From: Citrobacter amalonaticus
GTDB taxonomy: Bacteria > Pseudomonadota > Gammaproteobacteria > Enterobacterales > Enterobacteriaceae
Length of the DNA: 64,000 bases
Assembly (NCBI RefSeq): GCF_018252635.1
Contig: NZ_JAGTXM010000007.1
Location: 62,001 to 126,000 of the forward strand
Reading direction: 5' to 3'
Positions 39,372-51,196 of the stretch are shown piece after piece; position 1 is the first letter of the stretch, and each line of letters starts with the position of its first letter. Position numbers and translations under genes: made by a program. The notes beneath the pieces are model-generated. The model was not told the origin of the DNA. It saw only the letters and a list, made by a program, of their open reading frames with translations, and made no database searches.

Positions 39372-39383
39372 ATAATGCAACTA

Positions 39384-39412
39384 TAGATGGGGGGGATTTT
39401 GGGGGTTTCAAC
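39384..39412 (-). promoter_or_regulatory. Sigma-32 promoter of hslVU
   Basis: On the minus strand, GTTGAAA (39412-39406) and CCCCATCTA (39392-39384) are separated by 13 bases. This matches the heat-shock consensus CTTGAAA/CCCCATnT and the known E. coli hslV promoter. The -35 overlaps the ftsN stop codon. Confidence 0.88.
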
Positions 39413-40391
39413 CCCCGGAGGCGAGTCGAATACAGTTTGTGTGACCTGCCATCTTCAGACGGCTAATGGTGCTGTCGGCATTTTCTTTGCCTTTCACTGG
39501 CCCGATGACCACTCGATTCCAGCCATTATTGGTGGTGATTTTGGAGTCAAAGCCTTCGAAAGCCAGTTGTGCACGCACGGTTTCTGCCTGCTCAGCACCT
39601 TTAAACGAACCACATTGCACCATCCAGCGACGTTCATCTTTCTTCTCTGCTGTCGGCTTCGGTGCGTCTGGCACACGCTCAACCGGCGCGGCTGGCTGTG
39701 TTTTCGGCTGCGACGCCGTGGTGTGCGCCGGTGTCTGTAGCAGATCCTGATACGGCTGCGACGTTGCGGCAGGTTTCTGCGGCTGCGCGGCAGGCTTTGA
39801 CGGTTGCTGTACCGGTGCTGTTTGCGCTGTCCGCGTTTGCGTTTGTGGCTGCGTACGCGGTTGTTGAACCGGTGGCGTATTGTTCCACTGCTGCTGTTGC
39901 TGCTCGACCTGACGCTGCTGAGCCTGGCGCTGCAACGTTTGTTGACGTTGTGCCGGTGTCTGCTCGTTCCATGGCACTTCGTTAAGCTGCGTCGGTTGCT
40001 GGCGCATATCCGCCTGCATTTGCGCAAGTAACTGGCGCTGTTCGTCAGTCAGTTGATCCGGCTTCATGACTTCACCGCCAGCAGAAGGTTCTGTCGGCGC
40101 ACGTACGCCCGGCTGACGGCTTTCCAGCTCTTTAATATAGCGCCAGCGCTCTTCCGGCTTCGGTGGAAGCCCGTTGCCGGTCACTTTCTGACCCTGCAAC
40201 GTTTCGGATTCTTCTTTTTTATGATGCGTAATGAAGTACAGACCACCGATAAAGGCCACAAGTACGGCGGCGGCAATGGCGACCATTGCGGGAGATACCG
40301 CAGACGTGTTGCGTTGCTTTTTCCGTGAGGTGCTCTTTTTGCGCCGCGAAGGTGCCGGTTGGCCGCGACGTACATAATCTCGTTGTGCCAC
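39408..40391 (-). CDS. ftsN: Cell division protein FtsN
   Basis: Bitopic inner-membrane divisome activator that triggers septal peptidoglycan synthesis. It has 327 residues, slightly longer than E. coli (319). A basic cytosolic tail (MAQRDYVRRGQPAPSRRKK) precedes one membrane helix (residues 34-55). A long Gln/Pro-rich periplasmic linker follows (about 120-240, e.g. QRQAQQRQVEQQQQQW), and the SPOR domain binds denuded glycan (252-323, RRWMVQCGSFKGAEQAETVR). The paired cysteines in MVQCGSF and TNCIRLA fit the known disulfide. The extra length lies in the low-complexity linker. Confidence 0.97.
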   Translation of the reverse strand: MAQRDYVRRGQPAPSRRKKSTSRKKQRNTSAVSPAMVAIAAAVLVAFIGGLYFITHHKKEESETLQGQKVTGNGLPPKPEERWRYIKELESRQPGVRAPTEPSAGGEVMKPDQLTDEQRQLLAQMQADMRQQPTQLNEVPWNEQTPAQRQQTLQRQAQQRQVEQQQQQWNNTPPVQQPRTQPQTQTRTAQTAPVQQPSKPAAQPQKPAATSQPYQDLLQTPAHTTASQPKTQPAAPVERVPDAPKPTAEKKDERRWMVQCGSFKGAEQAETVRAQLAFEGFDSKITTNNGWNRVVIGPVKGKENADSTISRLKMAGHTNCIRLASGG

Positions 40392-40476
40392 TATCGTTTC
40401 GCTGTATTGATTCGTTCGTCAGCCCGCCATGTTACTTAAGCGGCGGGCCTTTGACCAGACACGGTGTCTGAAAGGT

Positions 40477-41502
40477 TTACGTTAAGGCGCGCGTCGTACC
40501 CCGAAGGATTAACTCACAGTCCATTAAACGCGAGCCGCTGTTGACATTTTGCCCCTGAATTTGGTCAAGCAGCAACAGCATCGCTTCACGACCAATTTCG
40601 AAGCGCGGTTGCGCAACGGTGGTCAACGGCGGATCGCTAAATTCCGCCAGAGCGATATTATCGAACCCAATGATCGACAAATCACCCGGCACTTTGATTC
40701 CCTGGCGCTTGGCCCACGAGAGCGCGCCAAGCGCCATGACGTCGCTATGGCAGAACACCGCCGTGGGCGGTTGCGGCAGGTCAAACAGTTGTTTGAGCGC
40801 ATTGCCGCCTGCTTCGTAGGTAAAATCCCCGCGGGCGATATAGTGCGGGTCAACGGTAATGCCACTGCGGCGTAGCGCCTGCACGTATCCCTGCAAGCGG
40901 TAGTGACACAGCGGCATCTCTTCCGGCCCGGCGATGCAGCCAATGCGCTGATGTCCTAGTTCATGCAGATAGTTTACGGCATTGAAGGCAGCGGTCAGGT
41001 TATCGATATGGACGGTGGGCAGCTCCAGTTCCGGCGCAAACTCGTTCGCCATCACCATCGGCGGTAGATTGCGCTGTTCTTCAATGCTGGCGTCAAACGG
41101 CAGACGAGAGCCCAGCAGCAGCATGCCATCAATTTGCTTGGTGATGATAAGATTAACGAAGGTTTTTTCCTGCTGGTTCTGATGTGCACAATCGCCGATC
41201 AGCACCAGATAGCCATGACTGGCGGCGGTGACCTCGATCCCACGGATCAGTTCGCTAAAGAAGGGATCGCAAATATCCGGAACAATCACCAGGATGGTTC
41301 GCGATTCATTACGCTTAACGTTGCGCCCCGCCACCTGCGGTAAATACCCTACCTCGACAGCGGCCTGCTCAACCCGGTTTCGGGTGGACTGAGAGACTTT
41401 ATCCGGGTTCATTAATGCGCGGGACACCGTTGCCGTTGAGACTTTCGCCTTCATAGCAACATCTTTCATTGTAGCGGCAGCAACCTGCTTATTCGGTTTC
41501 AC
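40477..41502 (-). CDS. cytR: LacI-family repressor CytR
   Basis: Cytidine-responsive repressor/CRP co-regulator of nucleoside transport and catabolism genes. It has 341 residues, the E. coli length, when started at the GTG at 41502, which has GAGGAG six bases upstream. The LacI-type HTH is ATMKDVAMKAKVSTATVSRAL near residue 10, followed by the hinge helix and a periplasmic-binding-protein core (ILVIVPDICDPFFSELIRGIE near 63). An upstream TTG in the same frame was rejected for lack of conservation. Confidence 0.96.
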   Translation of the reverse strand: MKPNKQVAAATMKDVAMKAKVSTATVSRALMNPDKVSQSTRNRVEQAAVEVGYLPQVAGRNVKRNESRTILVIVPDICDPFFSELIRGIEVTAASHGYLVLIGDCAHQNQQEKTFVNLIITKQIDGMLLLGSRLPFDASIEEQRNLPPMVMANEFAPELELPTVHIDNLTAAFNAVNYLHELGHQRIGCIAGPEEMPLCHYRLQGYVQALRRSGITVDPHYIARGDFTYEAGGNALKQLFDLPQPPTAVFCHSDVMALGALSWAKRQGIKVPGDLSIIGFDNIALAEFSDPPLTTVAQPRFEIGREAMLLLLDQIQGQNVNSGSRLMDCELILRGTTRALT

Positions 41503-41658
41503 TCTTTCTCCTCGCCTGGGAAACCCGGCGCAGCACAATCCTTGTTTAAATTCACATCGGAAACATTTTTATCAGATAGCGAATGGAAACGGTTACAGAA
41601 TTTTCATAAAAAGTGTGATGGATGTTGAATTTTACGATCCGCCTCGCATCTGAGGGGG

Positions 41659-44270
<2,612 letters not shown>

Positions 44271-44283
44271 GTTTCGCGGTCAG

Positions 44284-44310
44284 AAAAAAGCGCCGAAAGG
44301 CGCTTTTTTT
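44284..44310. terminator. Terminator of rpmE
   Basis: AAAAAAGCGCC-GAAA-GGCGCTTTTTTT is symmetrical with a tetraloop, so it can act on both strands. Confidence 0.95.
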
Positions 44311-44372
44311 GTATCTGAACTTTATCTTTTCTATATTTATCATTGATGTCTTGAATAAATAGCAAAGTTGTA

Positions 44373-44393
44373 ATTTGAAATACTGTTTTTAAT
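44373..44393 (+). promoter_or_regulatory. Candidate KdgR box upstream of the KdgM-type porin
   Basis: TTTGAAATACTGTTTTTAA contains GAAATACTGTTTT, which fits the KdgR core pattern RAAAYNNTRTTTY fully. It lies about 180 bases before the porin start within a 303-base AT-rich gap (44271-44573) that has no gene. Such AT-rich DNA gives chance matches, so this is tentative. Confidence 0.45.
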
Positions 44394-44573
44394 TTATCGA
44401 TAAATTGTTTCCATTGGTGATGCTTGTCTCTCTTATCTTTCTTTTTTTGCCACAATTTTTAGTGGCTGGCAAAATTTAAAAGGTTTTCACTTTCCCGCTT
44501 AAATAAACTTCACAACGTAATATGCAATTATTTTTATCTTTGTTGTTGACGTTTCCTATTGAGAGGGATTGCT

Positions 44574-45254
44574 ATGAAGCGTGGATATATATTATTACTT
44601 ATTCCATTATTATTTGGGGCCGCTCACGCAGGCTATGTAGATTATCGTCATGAATATTATGATGATGGGCGTAACTATGACCGTGTTTATATGTCTCACC
44701 GTTTTGCAACTGGTTTTGGTGTGGCAGTAGAAGCTATCTCCCGTTCCGATGATGCACAATCTAATGATGCATGGAACAATATGGAAAGCAATGGCAACGA
44801 GTACACTGCAAGCTATCAATTCACCTGGCAGGGACTCATCTGGCAGCCGGGCATCGCGGTTGAAACGGGTGATAATATAGCCATCTATAAGCCTTATCTT
44901 CGCGTACAGTATAATATTAATGACAACTGGTGGACAGCTTTCCGCTATCGTCAGGAATATATGCGCAGAAACGCTGATGGCAAAGATGACCGGATGGTCT
45001 ATCGCCCGGAAGCGTGGCTCGGTTATAACGTCAATAACTGGATGTTTGAACTCAACGGCATTTATAAAATTGCCGATAGTGAAGATTTGTATAACAACAA
45101 AGATCAAGATTATGAATATAACTTCCGTGTTGCTTATAAGATAGGTTCCTGGGTTCCTTTTATTGAAGTGGGTAATGTGTCCTCTGGTTATAACACGACA
45201 ACGACGGACGATCGTCAGACGCGTTATCGCGTGGGTCTGGGCTATAACTTCTGA
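44574..45254 (+). CDS. KdgM-family outer-membrane oligosaccharide porin
   Basis: A 226-residue outer-membrane protein with a 19-residue signal peptide (MKRGYILLLIPLLFGAAHA). It has alternating hydrophobic/aromatic beta strands and a C-terminal GLGYNF ending in Phe, typical for Bam-dependent barrels. VDYRHEYYDD, MSHRFATGFGVAVE near residue 43, YKPYLRVQYNI near 100 and RQTRYRVGLGYNF at the end follow the KdgM (oligogalacturonate) porin pattern more closely than OmpL or NanC. GAGAGG precedes the ATG. A GPH symporter gene follows, suggesting paired outer- and inner-membrane uptake of an acidic oligosaccharide. Confidence 0.85.
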   Translation: MKRGYILLLIPLLFGAAHAGYVDYRHEYYDDGRNYDRVYMSHRFATGFGVAVEAISRSDDAQSNDAWNNMESNGNEYTASYQFTWQGLIWQPGIAVETGDNIAIYKPYLRVQYNINDNWWTAFRYRQEYMRRNADGKDDRMVYRPEAWLGYNVNNWMFELNGIYKIADSEDLYNNKDQDYEYNFRVAYKIGSWVPFIEVGNVSSGYNTTTTDDRQTRYRVGLGYNF

Positions 45255-45372
45255 TTGTTAATCCCGTTAACGTGAAATTTATCTATATAAAACATCATCA
45301 AGTTACCTTGTAATACGCGAAACCACGTTTGTCTTAATTTTCGCGTGAATAAGGTGCTCAGGAGTTGACATA

Positions 45373-46797
45373 ATGTCCAGTGATGAAAACGTTATAAGAA
45401 GTAATACAAGCATTGCTATCAGGCCTTTCGGATTCAGAGATAAAATAGGTTACTTGTGTGGCGACCTGGGAAATTGTTTTATTCTTGGGTTGGTAAATAG
45501 TTTTTTAATGATTTATTACACTAATGTGCTCGGTGTTTCCGGGGTTATTGTCGGGTCGCTCTATTTTATAACAAAACTCTTTGATGCGTTTGTTGATGTC
45601 GCTGTAGGGCGCTTATGCGATACATCAAAACTGACCGTTTACGGGCGTTTTAATCCCTGGGTTCGTCGCATGAAATACCCTTTCTGCATCATTTCGGTCG
45701 TTCTTTTTCTGCCGTTTGTTCATGAATTTTCTGAAACGGCGAAAATCATTTATATCTGCTGTTCCTATTTTATTTATGGGGCGTTGTTATCGACCGTTAG
45801 CATTCCTTATGGTGCGATGTCAGCCGCGATAAGCTCGAATCCGGACGATCGGGTTTCGCTTTCGACTTACCGCAGCGTTGGCTCGGCGATTGGTGGTGGG
45901 GCAACCGGTTTTTTTATTCCCATTCTGATGTATACCACCCTTGTTGATGGAAGCATGGTTATTTCAGGACAACATTTCTTATGGATTGCGATCGGCTGCT
46001 CGATACTGGCTTTTATCTTTTTAACACTGACCTGTCATTTAACGACTGAGCGCGTGCGTGTGGAAAGGAAAGAGAGCATGCCCGTCTCTGTTTTGCTGAA
46101 AGGATTGCTACGCAATAAGGCGTTGATTGTGCTGGTTGTGGTTGATCTGCTTATTGTTATTAATCAGGGGCTCTCCGGCACCAATATGACTTATCTGTTT
46201 AATGATTATTTCCACAATAAAGCAGCCATGTCTGTCGCTCTCTTATTTACCTTTGGCTCCCTGATTCTGCTGGCGCCATCGGCGTCCTGGCTCACTAAGC
46301 GGTTTGGTAAAAAAGAAGCCAGCGTAGGCGCACTGTTCTTTTCAGTGGTGATGTATCTGATGATGTACTTCATCCACATTACGGATGCGAAAGTCTATCT
46401 GGTCTTTCTTTTCCTTGCGACGCTAGGGGCCGGATTATTCAACCTGATGATTTGGGCGTTTATGACTGATGTTTGCGACTATCATCAGTATGTTACTGGT
46501 GATCGCGAAGATGGTACCGTTTATGGGGTGAACTTCTTTGCTCGCAAAGTAGGTCAGGCATGTGCGGGAGCTATTGGGGGTTTTATGCTGGCGCTCATCG
46601 GCTATCAATCCTCGTCAACGGGCGGGGCTGTGCAAACCAGCGTCGTACGGGAAAATATTTACACGATGGCGAATCTCATACCGGCTTTATGCCTGTTTTT
46701 GGCCGCCGTGATGCTGATTTATTTCTATCCACTGAACCGTAAAGAAACGCTCAAAATGGAAGCAACACTGAATAAATTTAATGGGATTAGCAAATAA
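45373..46797 (+). CDS. GPH-family symporter paired with the KdgM porin
   Basis: A 474-residue inner-membrane transporter of the glycoside-pentoside-hexuronide family, related to YihO, YicJ and TogT. RDKIGYLCGDLGNCFILGLV near residue 21, KLFDAFVDVAVGRLCD near 68 with the cation-site Asp residues and GRFNPWVRRMKYPF near 94 mark the family. About twelve helices are predicted. It lies 118 bases after the porin on the same strand, with no terminator seen between them. It resembles the ompL-yihO arrangement, but the porin is of KdgM type, so oligouronides or hexuronides are a better guess than sulfoquinovose. The region is AT-rich. Confidence 0.83.
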   Translation: MSSDENVIRSNTSIAIRPFGFRDKIGYLCGDLGNCFILGLVNSFLMIYYTNVLGVSGVIVGSLYFITKLFDAFVDVAVGRLCDTSKLTVYGRFNPWVRRMKYPFCIISVVLFLPFVHEFSETAKIIYICCSYFIYGALLSTVSIPYGAMSAAISSNPDDRVSLSTYRSVGSAIGGGATGFFIPILMYTTLVDGSMVISGQHFLWIAIGCSILAFIFLTLTCHLTTERVRVERKESMPVSVLLKGLLRNKALIVLVVVDLLIVINQGLSGTNMTYLFNDYFHNKAAMSVALLFTFGSLILLAPSASWLTKRFGKKEASVGALFFSVVMYLMMYFIHITDAKVYLVFLFLATLGAGLFNLMIWAFMTDVCDYHQYVTGDREDGTVYGVNFFARKVGQACAGAIGGFMLALIGYQSSSTGGAVQTSVVRENIYTMANLIPALCLFLAAVMLIYFYPLNRKETLKMEATLNKFNGISK

Positions 46798-46837
46798 CCC
46801 ATAAGCACCGCGATGAAAATCGTGGGCAGTGAGTCTG

Positions 46838-46863
46838 AAAGGCAGGGGAAAACCTCTGCCTTT
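46838..46863. terminator. Terminator between the GPH gene and metJ
   Basis: AAAGGCAGGGG-AAAA-CCTCTGCCTTT (one mismatch/wobble in the stem) is followed by TGTTGTTT. It probably serves both convergent genes. Confidence 0.8.
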
Positions 46864-46918
46864 GTTGTTTCACCACCAAAGCAGCGGCCAGTAAACTCGC
46901 GCCGCTCTTTTTTGCAAA

Positions 46919-47236
46919 TCAATATTCCCACGTCTCCGGGTCGATCCCCAGTTCCCGCATGATCTCTTTCGCCGCTTCCGGGATTTCATCACTGCGCTCT
47001 TTGCGCAGGTCTGCATCGTTTGGCAGGGGTTGCCCGGTAAAAGCATGCAGAAACGCTTCGCACAGCAGTTCGCTGTTGGTGGCGTGACGCAGGTTGTTCA
47101 CCTGACGACGCGTGCGTTCATCAGTGAGGATTTTTAACACCTTCAGAGGAATGGAAACCGTAATTTTCTTTACTTGTTCACTCTTCTTACCGTGCTCAGC
47201 GTATGGGCTGATATATTCGCCGCTCCATTCAGCCAT
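46919..47236 (-). CDS. metJ: Methionine repressor MetJ
   Basis: Ribbon-helix-helix repressor of methionine genes that uses S-adenosylmethionine as co-repressor. It has 105 residues, as in E. coli. The DNA-contacting beta strand is [20 protein letters not shown] near residue 23, followed by [20 protein letters not shown]. It is divergent from metB, with met boxes in the 277-base gap between them. Confidence 0.98.
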   Translation of the reverse strand: MAEWSGEYISPYAEHGKKSEQVKKITVSIPLKVLKILTDERTRRQVNNLRHATNSELLCEAFLHAFTGQPLPNDADLRKERSDEIPEAAKEIMRELGIDPETWEY

Positions 47237-47427
47237 GAGATACCTTAATCCTCTTCGTCATTAATATGAGGCCAGACCACACGGTTTGTGTGACTACTCG
47301 CCGTAATTCCGCATAGTTTACCGTACAGGCGGTACCGTGACACGGATTAAGCACCTGTAGTTGTGCGCTAATGCAGATAATTTTAACGGCTATTTCCAGT
47401 TTGCTCAATCTATACGCAAAGAAGTTT

Positions 47428-47459
47428 AGATGTCCAGATGTATTGACGTCTATTGTTAA
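47428..47459. promoter_or_regulatory. Tandem met boxes between metJ and metB
   Basis: Four consecutive 8-mers, AGATGTCC AGATGTAT TGACGTCT ATTGTTAA, approximate the AGACGTCT MetJ consensus. They lie about 55 bases before metB. They should control metBL and metJ. Confidence 0.88.
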
Positions 47460-47513
47460 CCTGTTTACTCTGGGACCTGATTTTTCATCGACTCAGCTCA
47501 GGAACACCCTAAC

Positions 47514-48674
47514 ATGACGCGTAAACAGGCCACCATCGCAGTGCGTAGCGGGTTAAATGACGACGAACAGTACGGTTGCGTCGTTCCGCCGATTCATCTT
47601 TCCAGCACCTATAATTTTACCGGTTTTAATGAGCCTCGCGCCCATGACTACTCCCGTCGCGGTAACCCCACGCGCGATGTGGTTCAGCGTGCGCTGGCCG
47701 AACTGGAAGGCGGTGCGGGTGCGGTGCTGACCAATACGGGTATGTCGGCGATTCACCTGGTGACGACCGTGTTCCTGAAGCCTGGCGATCTGCTGGTCGC
47801 ACCGCATGATTGCTACGGCGGCAGCTACCGCCTGTTTGACAGCCTGGCGAAGCGCGGATGCTATCGCGTGCGCTTTGTCGATCAGGGCGATGAGCAGGCG
47901 TTACAGGCCGCGCTGGCCGAAAAACCTAAACTGGTGCTGGTAGAAAGTCCGAGTAATCCGCTGTTACGCGTGGTGGATATTGCGAAAATCTGCCAACTGG
48001 CGCGTGAGGCCGGGGCCATCAGCGTCGTTGACAACACTTTTTTAAGCCCGGCGCTGCAAAATCCGCTGGCATTGGGCGCCGATCTGGTGTTGCATTCATG
48101 CACGAAATATCTGAATGGTCACTCTGACGTCGTGGCGGGCGTGGTGATAGCCAAAGATCCGGAAATTGTCACCGAACTGGCATGGTGGGCGAATAATATC
48201 GGCGTGACCGGCAGCGCATTTGACAGCTACCTGCTGCTGCGCGGGCTGCGTACGCTGTCGCCGCGCATGGAAGTGGCGCAGCGTAATGCACAGGCAATCG
48301 TCGATTACCTGCAAACCCAGCCGCTGGTGAAAAAGCTGTATCACCCGTCGCTGCCAGAAAATCAGGGGCATGAAATTGCAGCGCGTCAGCAGAAAGGTTT
48401 TGGCGCAATGTTGAGTTTTGAACTGGATGGCGATGAGCAGACGTTGCGTCGTTTCCTGAGCGGGCTGTCGTTGTTTACGCTGGCGGAATCCTTAGGGGGA
48501 GTGGAAAGCTTAATCTCTCACGCTGCAACGATGACGCATGCCGGCATGGCGCCAGAAGCGCGTGCCGCCGCCGGGATCTCCGAGACGCTACTGCGTATCT
48601 CTACCGGTATTGAAGATGGCGAAGATTTAATTGCCGACCTGGAAAATGGCTTCCGGGCTGCAAACAAGGGGTAA
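47514..48674 (+). CDS. metB: Cystathionine gamma-synthase
   Basis: PLP enzyme that joins O-succinylhomoserine and cysteine to form cystathionine. It has 386 residues, as in E. coli. The PLP-binding lysine is in HSCTKYLNGHSDVVAG near residue 198, with YSRRGNPTRDVVQRALAELEGG near 46 and NTGMSAIHLV near 75. It is the first gene of metBL, two bases before metL, with MetJ operators upstream. Confidence 0.98.
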   Translation: MTRKQATIAVRSGLNDDEQYGCVVPPIHLSSTYNFTGFNEPRAHDYSRRGNPTRDVVQRALAELEGGAGAVLTNTGMSAIHLVTTVFLKPGDLLVAPHDCYGGSYRLFDSLAKRGCYRVRFVDQGDEQALQAALAEKPKLVLVESPSNPLLRVVDIAKICQLAREAGAISVVDNTFLSPALQNPLALGADLVLHSCTKYLNGHSDVVAGVVIAKDPEIVTELAWWANNIGVTGSAFDSYLLLRGLRTLSPRMEVAQRNAQAIVDYLQTQPLVKKLYHPSLPENQGHEIAARQQKGFGAMLSFELDGDEQTLRRFLSGLSLFTLAESLGGVESLISHAATMTHAGMAPEARAAAGISETLLRISTGIEDGEDLIADLENGFRAANKG

Positions 48675-48676
48675 AC

Positions 48677-51109
48677 ATGAGTGTGATTGCGCAGGCAGGG
48701 GCGAAGGGTCGTCAACTGCACAAATTTGGTGGTAGTAGTCTGGCTGACGTGAAGTGTTATCTGCGCGTCGCGGGCATCATGGCGGAATACTCACAGCCTG
48801 ACGACATGATGGTGGTTTCCGCTGCGGGCAGTACGACCAACCAGTTGATCAGTTGGCTGAAATTAAGTCAGACCGATCGCCTCTCTGCGCATCAGGTGCA
48901 ACAGACTTTGCGTCGCTATCAGTGTGAACTGATCAGCGGCCTACTTCCCGCCGACGTGGCGGAGGCATTAACCAGCCTGTTTATTAGCGATCTGGAGCGT
49001 CTGGCAAATCTGCTGGATAGCGGTGTGAATGATGCTGTTTATGCGGAGGTTGTGGGGCACGGTGAAGTGTGGTCGGCGCGACTGATGTCAGCCGTGCTCA
49101 ATCAGCAGGGCATGGAGTCGGCCTGGCTGGATGCGCGTGAATTTTTACGCGCCGAGCGCGCCGCGCAGCCGCAGGTAGATGAAGGGCTTTCTTACCCGTT
49201 ATTGCAGCAACTGCTGATCCAGCATCCACAGAAACGTCTGGTGGTAACCGGTTTTATCAGCCGCAGTCAGGCGGGTGAAACGGTGCTGCTCGGCCGTAAT
49301 GGTTCTGACTATTCCGCTACCCAGATTGGCGCGCTGGCGGGCGTTTCCCGCGTCACCATCTGGAGCGACGTGGCCGGGGTGTACAGCGCCGATCCGCGTA
49401 AAGTTAAAGACGCCTGCCTGCTGCCGTTGTTACGCCTGGATGAAGCCAGCGAGCTGGCGCGTCTGGCGGCGCCGGTTCTGCACGCCCGTACGCTGCAGCC
49501 GGTTTCCGGGAGCGATATCGATCTCCAGTTGCGCTGTAGCTACACGCCGGATCAAGGTTCCACGCGCATTGAGCGCGTACTGGCTTCCGGGACCGGTGCG
49601 CGTATCGTGACCAGCCATGATGACGTTTGCCTGATTGAATTTCAGGTTCCTGCCAGCCAGGACTTTAAGCAGGCGCATAAAGATATCGACCAGGTTCTTA
49701 AGCGTGCTCAGGTACGTCCGCTGGCCGTTGGGGTTCATACCGATCGTCATCTGCTGCAGTTCTGCTACACCTCAGAAGTGGCCGACAGCGCTCTGCGCAT
49801 CCTCGATGAAGCGGGTTTACCTGGAGAACTGCGTTTGCGTCAGAGACTGGCGCTGGTGGCGATGGTGGGCGCGGGCGTCACCCGTAACCCGCTGCACTGC
49901 CATCGGTTCTGGCAGCAACTGAAAGGGCAACCCGTCGAATTTACCTGGCAGTCGGAAGAGGGGATCAGCCTGGTGGCCGTGCTGCGCACCGGCCCAACGG
50001 AGAGTCTGATTCAGGGTCTGCACCAGTCCATTTTCCGCGCAGAAAAACGCATCGGCCTGGTACTTTTTGGCAAGGGCAACATCGGCTCCCGCTGGCTGGA
50101 ACTGTTTGCCCGCGAGCAGAGTACGCTCTCGGCGCGTACCGGTTTTGAATTTGTGCTGGCAGGGGTGGTCGATAGCCGTCGCAGTCTGCTGAACTACGAA
50201 GGGCTGGATGCCAGCCGGGCGCTGGCGTTCTTCAATGATGAAGCCATTGAACAGGATGAAGAGTCGTTGTTCCTGTGGATGCGTGCGCACCCGTATGACG
50301 ATTTGGTGGTGCTGGATGTGACGGCAAGCGAACAACTGGCCGATCAGTATCTCGACTTTGCCAGCCATGGTTTTCACGTTATCAGCGCCAACAAACTGGC
50401 CGGGGCGAGTGCCAGCAATAAGTATCGTCAAATTCACGACGCGTTTGATAAAACCGGGCGTCACTGGCTGTACAACGCCACCGTGGGGGCCGGGTTGCCG
50501 ATCAACCACACCGTGCGCGATCTGATCGACAGCGGCGACACGATCCTGTCAATCAGCGGGATTTTTTCCGGCACACTGTCCTGGCTGTTCCTGCAGTTTG
50601 ATGGTTCTGTGCCGTTTACCGATCTGGTGGATCAAGCCTGGCAGCAGGGGCTGACGGAGCCGGATCCGCGTGTCGACCTGTCGGGTAAAGATGTGATGCG
50701 CAAGCTGGTGATTCTGGCGCGTGAAGCAGGCTACGACATCGAGCCGGATCAGGTTCGCGTTGAGTCGCTGGTTCCTGCGCATTGTGAAGAAGGTTCAATC
50801 GATCACTTCTTTGAAAATGGTGATGAGCTGAACGACCAGATGGTGCAACGTCTGGAAGCGGCCCGCGAAATGGGGCTGGTGTTGCGCTATGTGGCGCGTT
50901 TCGACGCCAACGGCAAGGCGCGCGTTGGCGTAGAAGCTGTTCGTCCAGAGCATCCGCTGGCAGCGCTGCTGCCGTGCGATAACGTCTTTGCTATCGAAAG
51001 CCGCTGGTATCGCGATAACCCGTTGGTGATCCGCGGACCCGGTGCCGGGCGTGACGTCACCGCCGGGGCGATTCAGTCGGATATTAACCGTCTGGCGCAA
51101 CTGTTGTAG
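48677..51109 (+). CDS. metL: Bifunctional aspartokinase II/homoserine dehydrogenase II
   Basis: Catalyses the first and third steps from aspartate to homoserine. It has 810 residues, as in E. coli. The N-terminal aspartokinase domain starts at LHKFGGSSLADVK (residue 14) and includes LLGRNGSDYSATQIGALAG near 210. A degenerate ACT-like linker spans about 310-450. The C-terminal homoserine dehydrogenase has an NAD(P)-binding LVLFGKGNIGSRWLELF near 465, SANKLAGAS near 570 and the catalytic GKDVMRKLVILAREAG near 670. This isozyme is controlled by MetJ rather than by lysine or threonine feedback. A REP element follows. Confidence 0.98.
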   Translation: MSVIAQAGAKGRQLHKFGGSSLADVKCYLRVAGIMAEYSQPDDMMVVSAAGSTTNQLISWLKLSQTDRLSAHQVQQTLRRYQCELISGLLPADVAEALTSLFISDLERLANLLDSGVNDAVYAEVVGHGEVWSARLMSAVLNQQGMESAWLDAREFLRAERAAQPQVDEGLSYPLLQQLLIQHPQKRLVVTGFISRSQAGETVLLGRNGSDYSATQIGALAGVSRVTIWSDVAGVYSADPRKVKDACLLPLLRLDEASELARLAAPVLHARTLQPVSGSDIDLQLRCSYTPDQGSTRIERVLASGTGARIVTSHDDVCLIEFQVPASQDFKQAHKDIDQVLKRAQVRPLAVGVHTDRHLLQFCYTSEVADSALRILDEAGLPGELRLRQRLALVAMVGAGVTRNPLHCHRFWQQLKGQPVEFTWQSEEGISLVAVLRTGPTESLIQGLHQSIFRAEKRIGLVLFGKGNIGSRWLELFAREQSTLSARTGFEFVLAGVVDSRRSLLNYEGLDASRALAFFNDEAIEQDEESLFLWMRAHPYDDLVVLDVTASEQLADQYLDFASHGFHVISANKLAGASASNKYRQIHDAFDKTGRHWLYNATVGAGLPINHTVRDLIDSGDTILSISGIFSGTLSWLFLQFDGSVPFTDLVDQAWQQGLTEPDPRVDLSGKDVMRKLVILAREAGYDIEPDQVRVESLVPAHCEEGSIDHFFENGDELNDQMVQRLEAAREMGLVLRYVARFDANGKARVGVEAVRPEHPLAALLPCDNVFAIESRWYRDNPLVIRGPGAGRDVTAGAIQSDINRLAQLL

Positions 51110-51114
51110 TTTTT

Positions 51115-51193
51115 GCCGGATGGCGCTGCGCTTATCCGGCCTGGGGTTTGTAATCATCCTGGCCGGATAAGACGCATCAGCATCCTCTCCGGC
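51115..51193. repeat. REP/BIME palindromic element after metL
   Basis: GCCGGATGGCGCTGCGC...ATCCGGCC is followed by GGCCGGATAAGACGC...CTCCGGCG. It lies between the convergent 3' ends of metL and the carboxymuconolactone-decarboxylase-like gene. Confidence 0.85.
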
Positions 51194-51196
51194 GCG

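Noticed and set aside
45300-45345. GAAACCACGTTTG upstream of the GPH symporter considered as a fourth KdgR box
   Set aside because: It deviates from the core pattern at two positions, and the symporter can be transcribed from the porin promoter.
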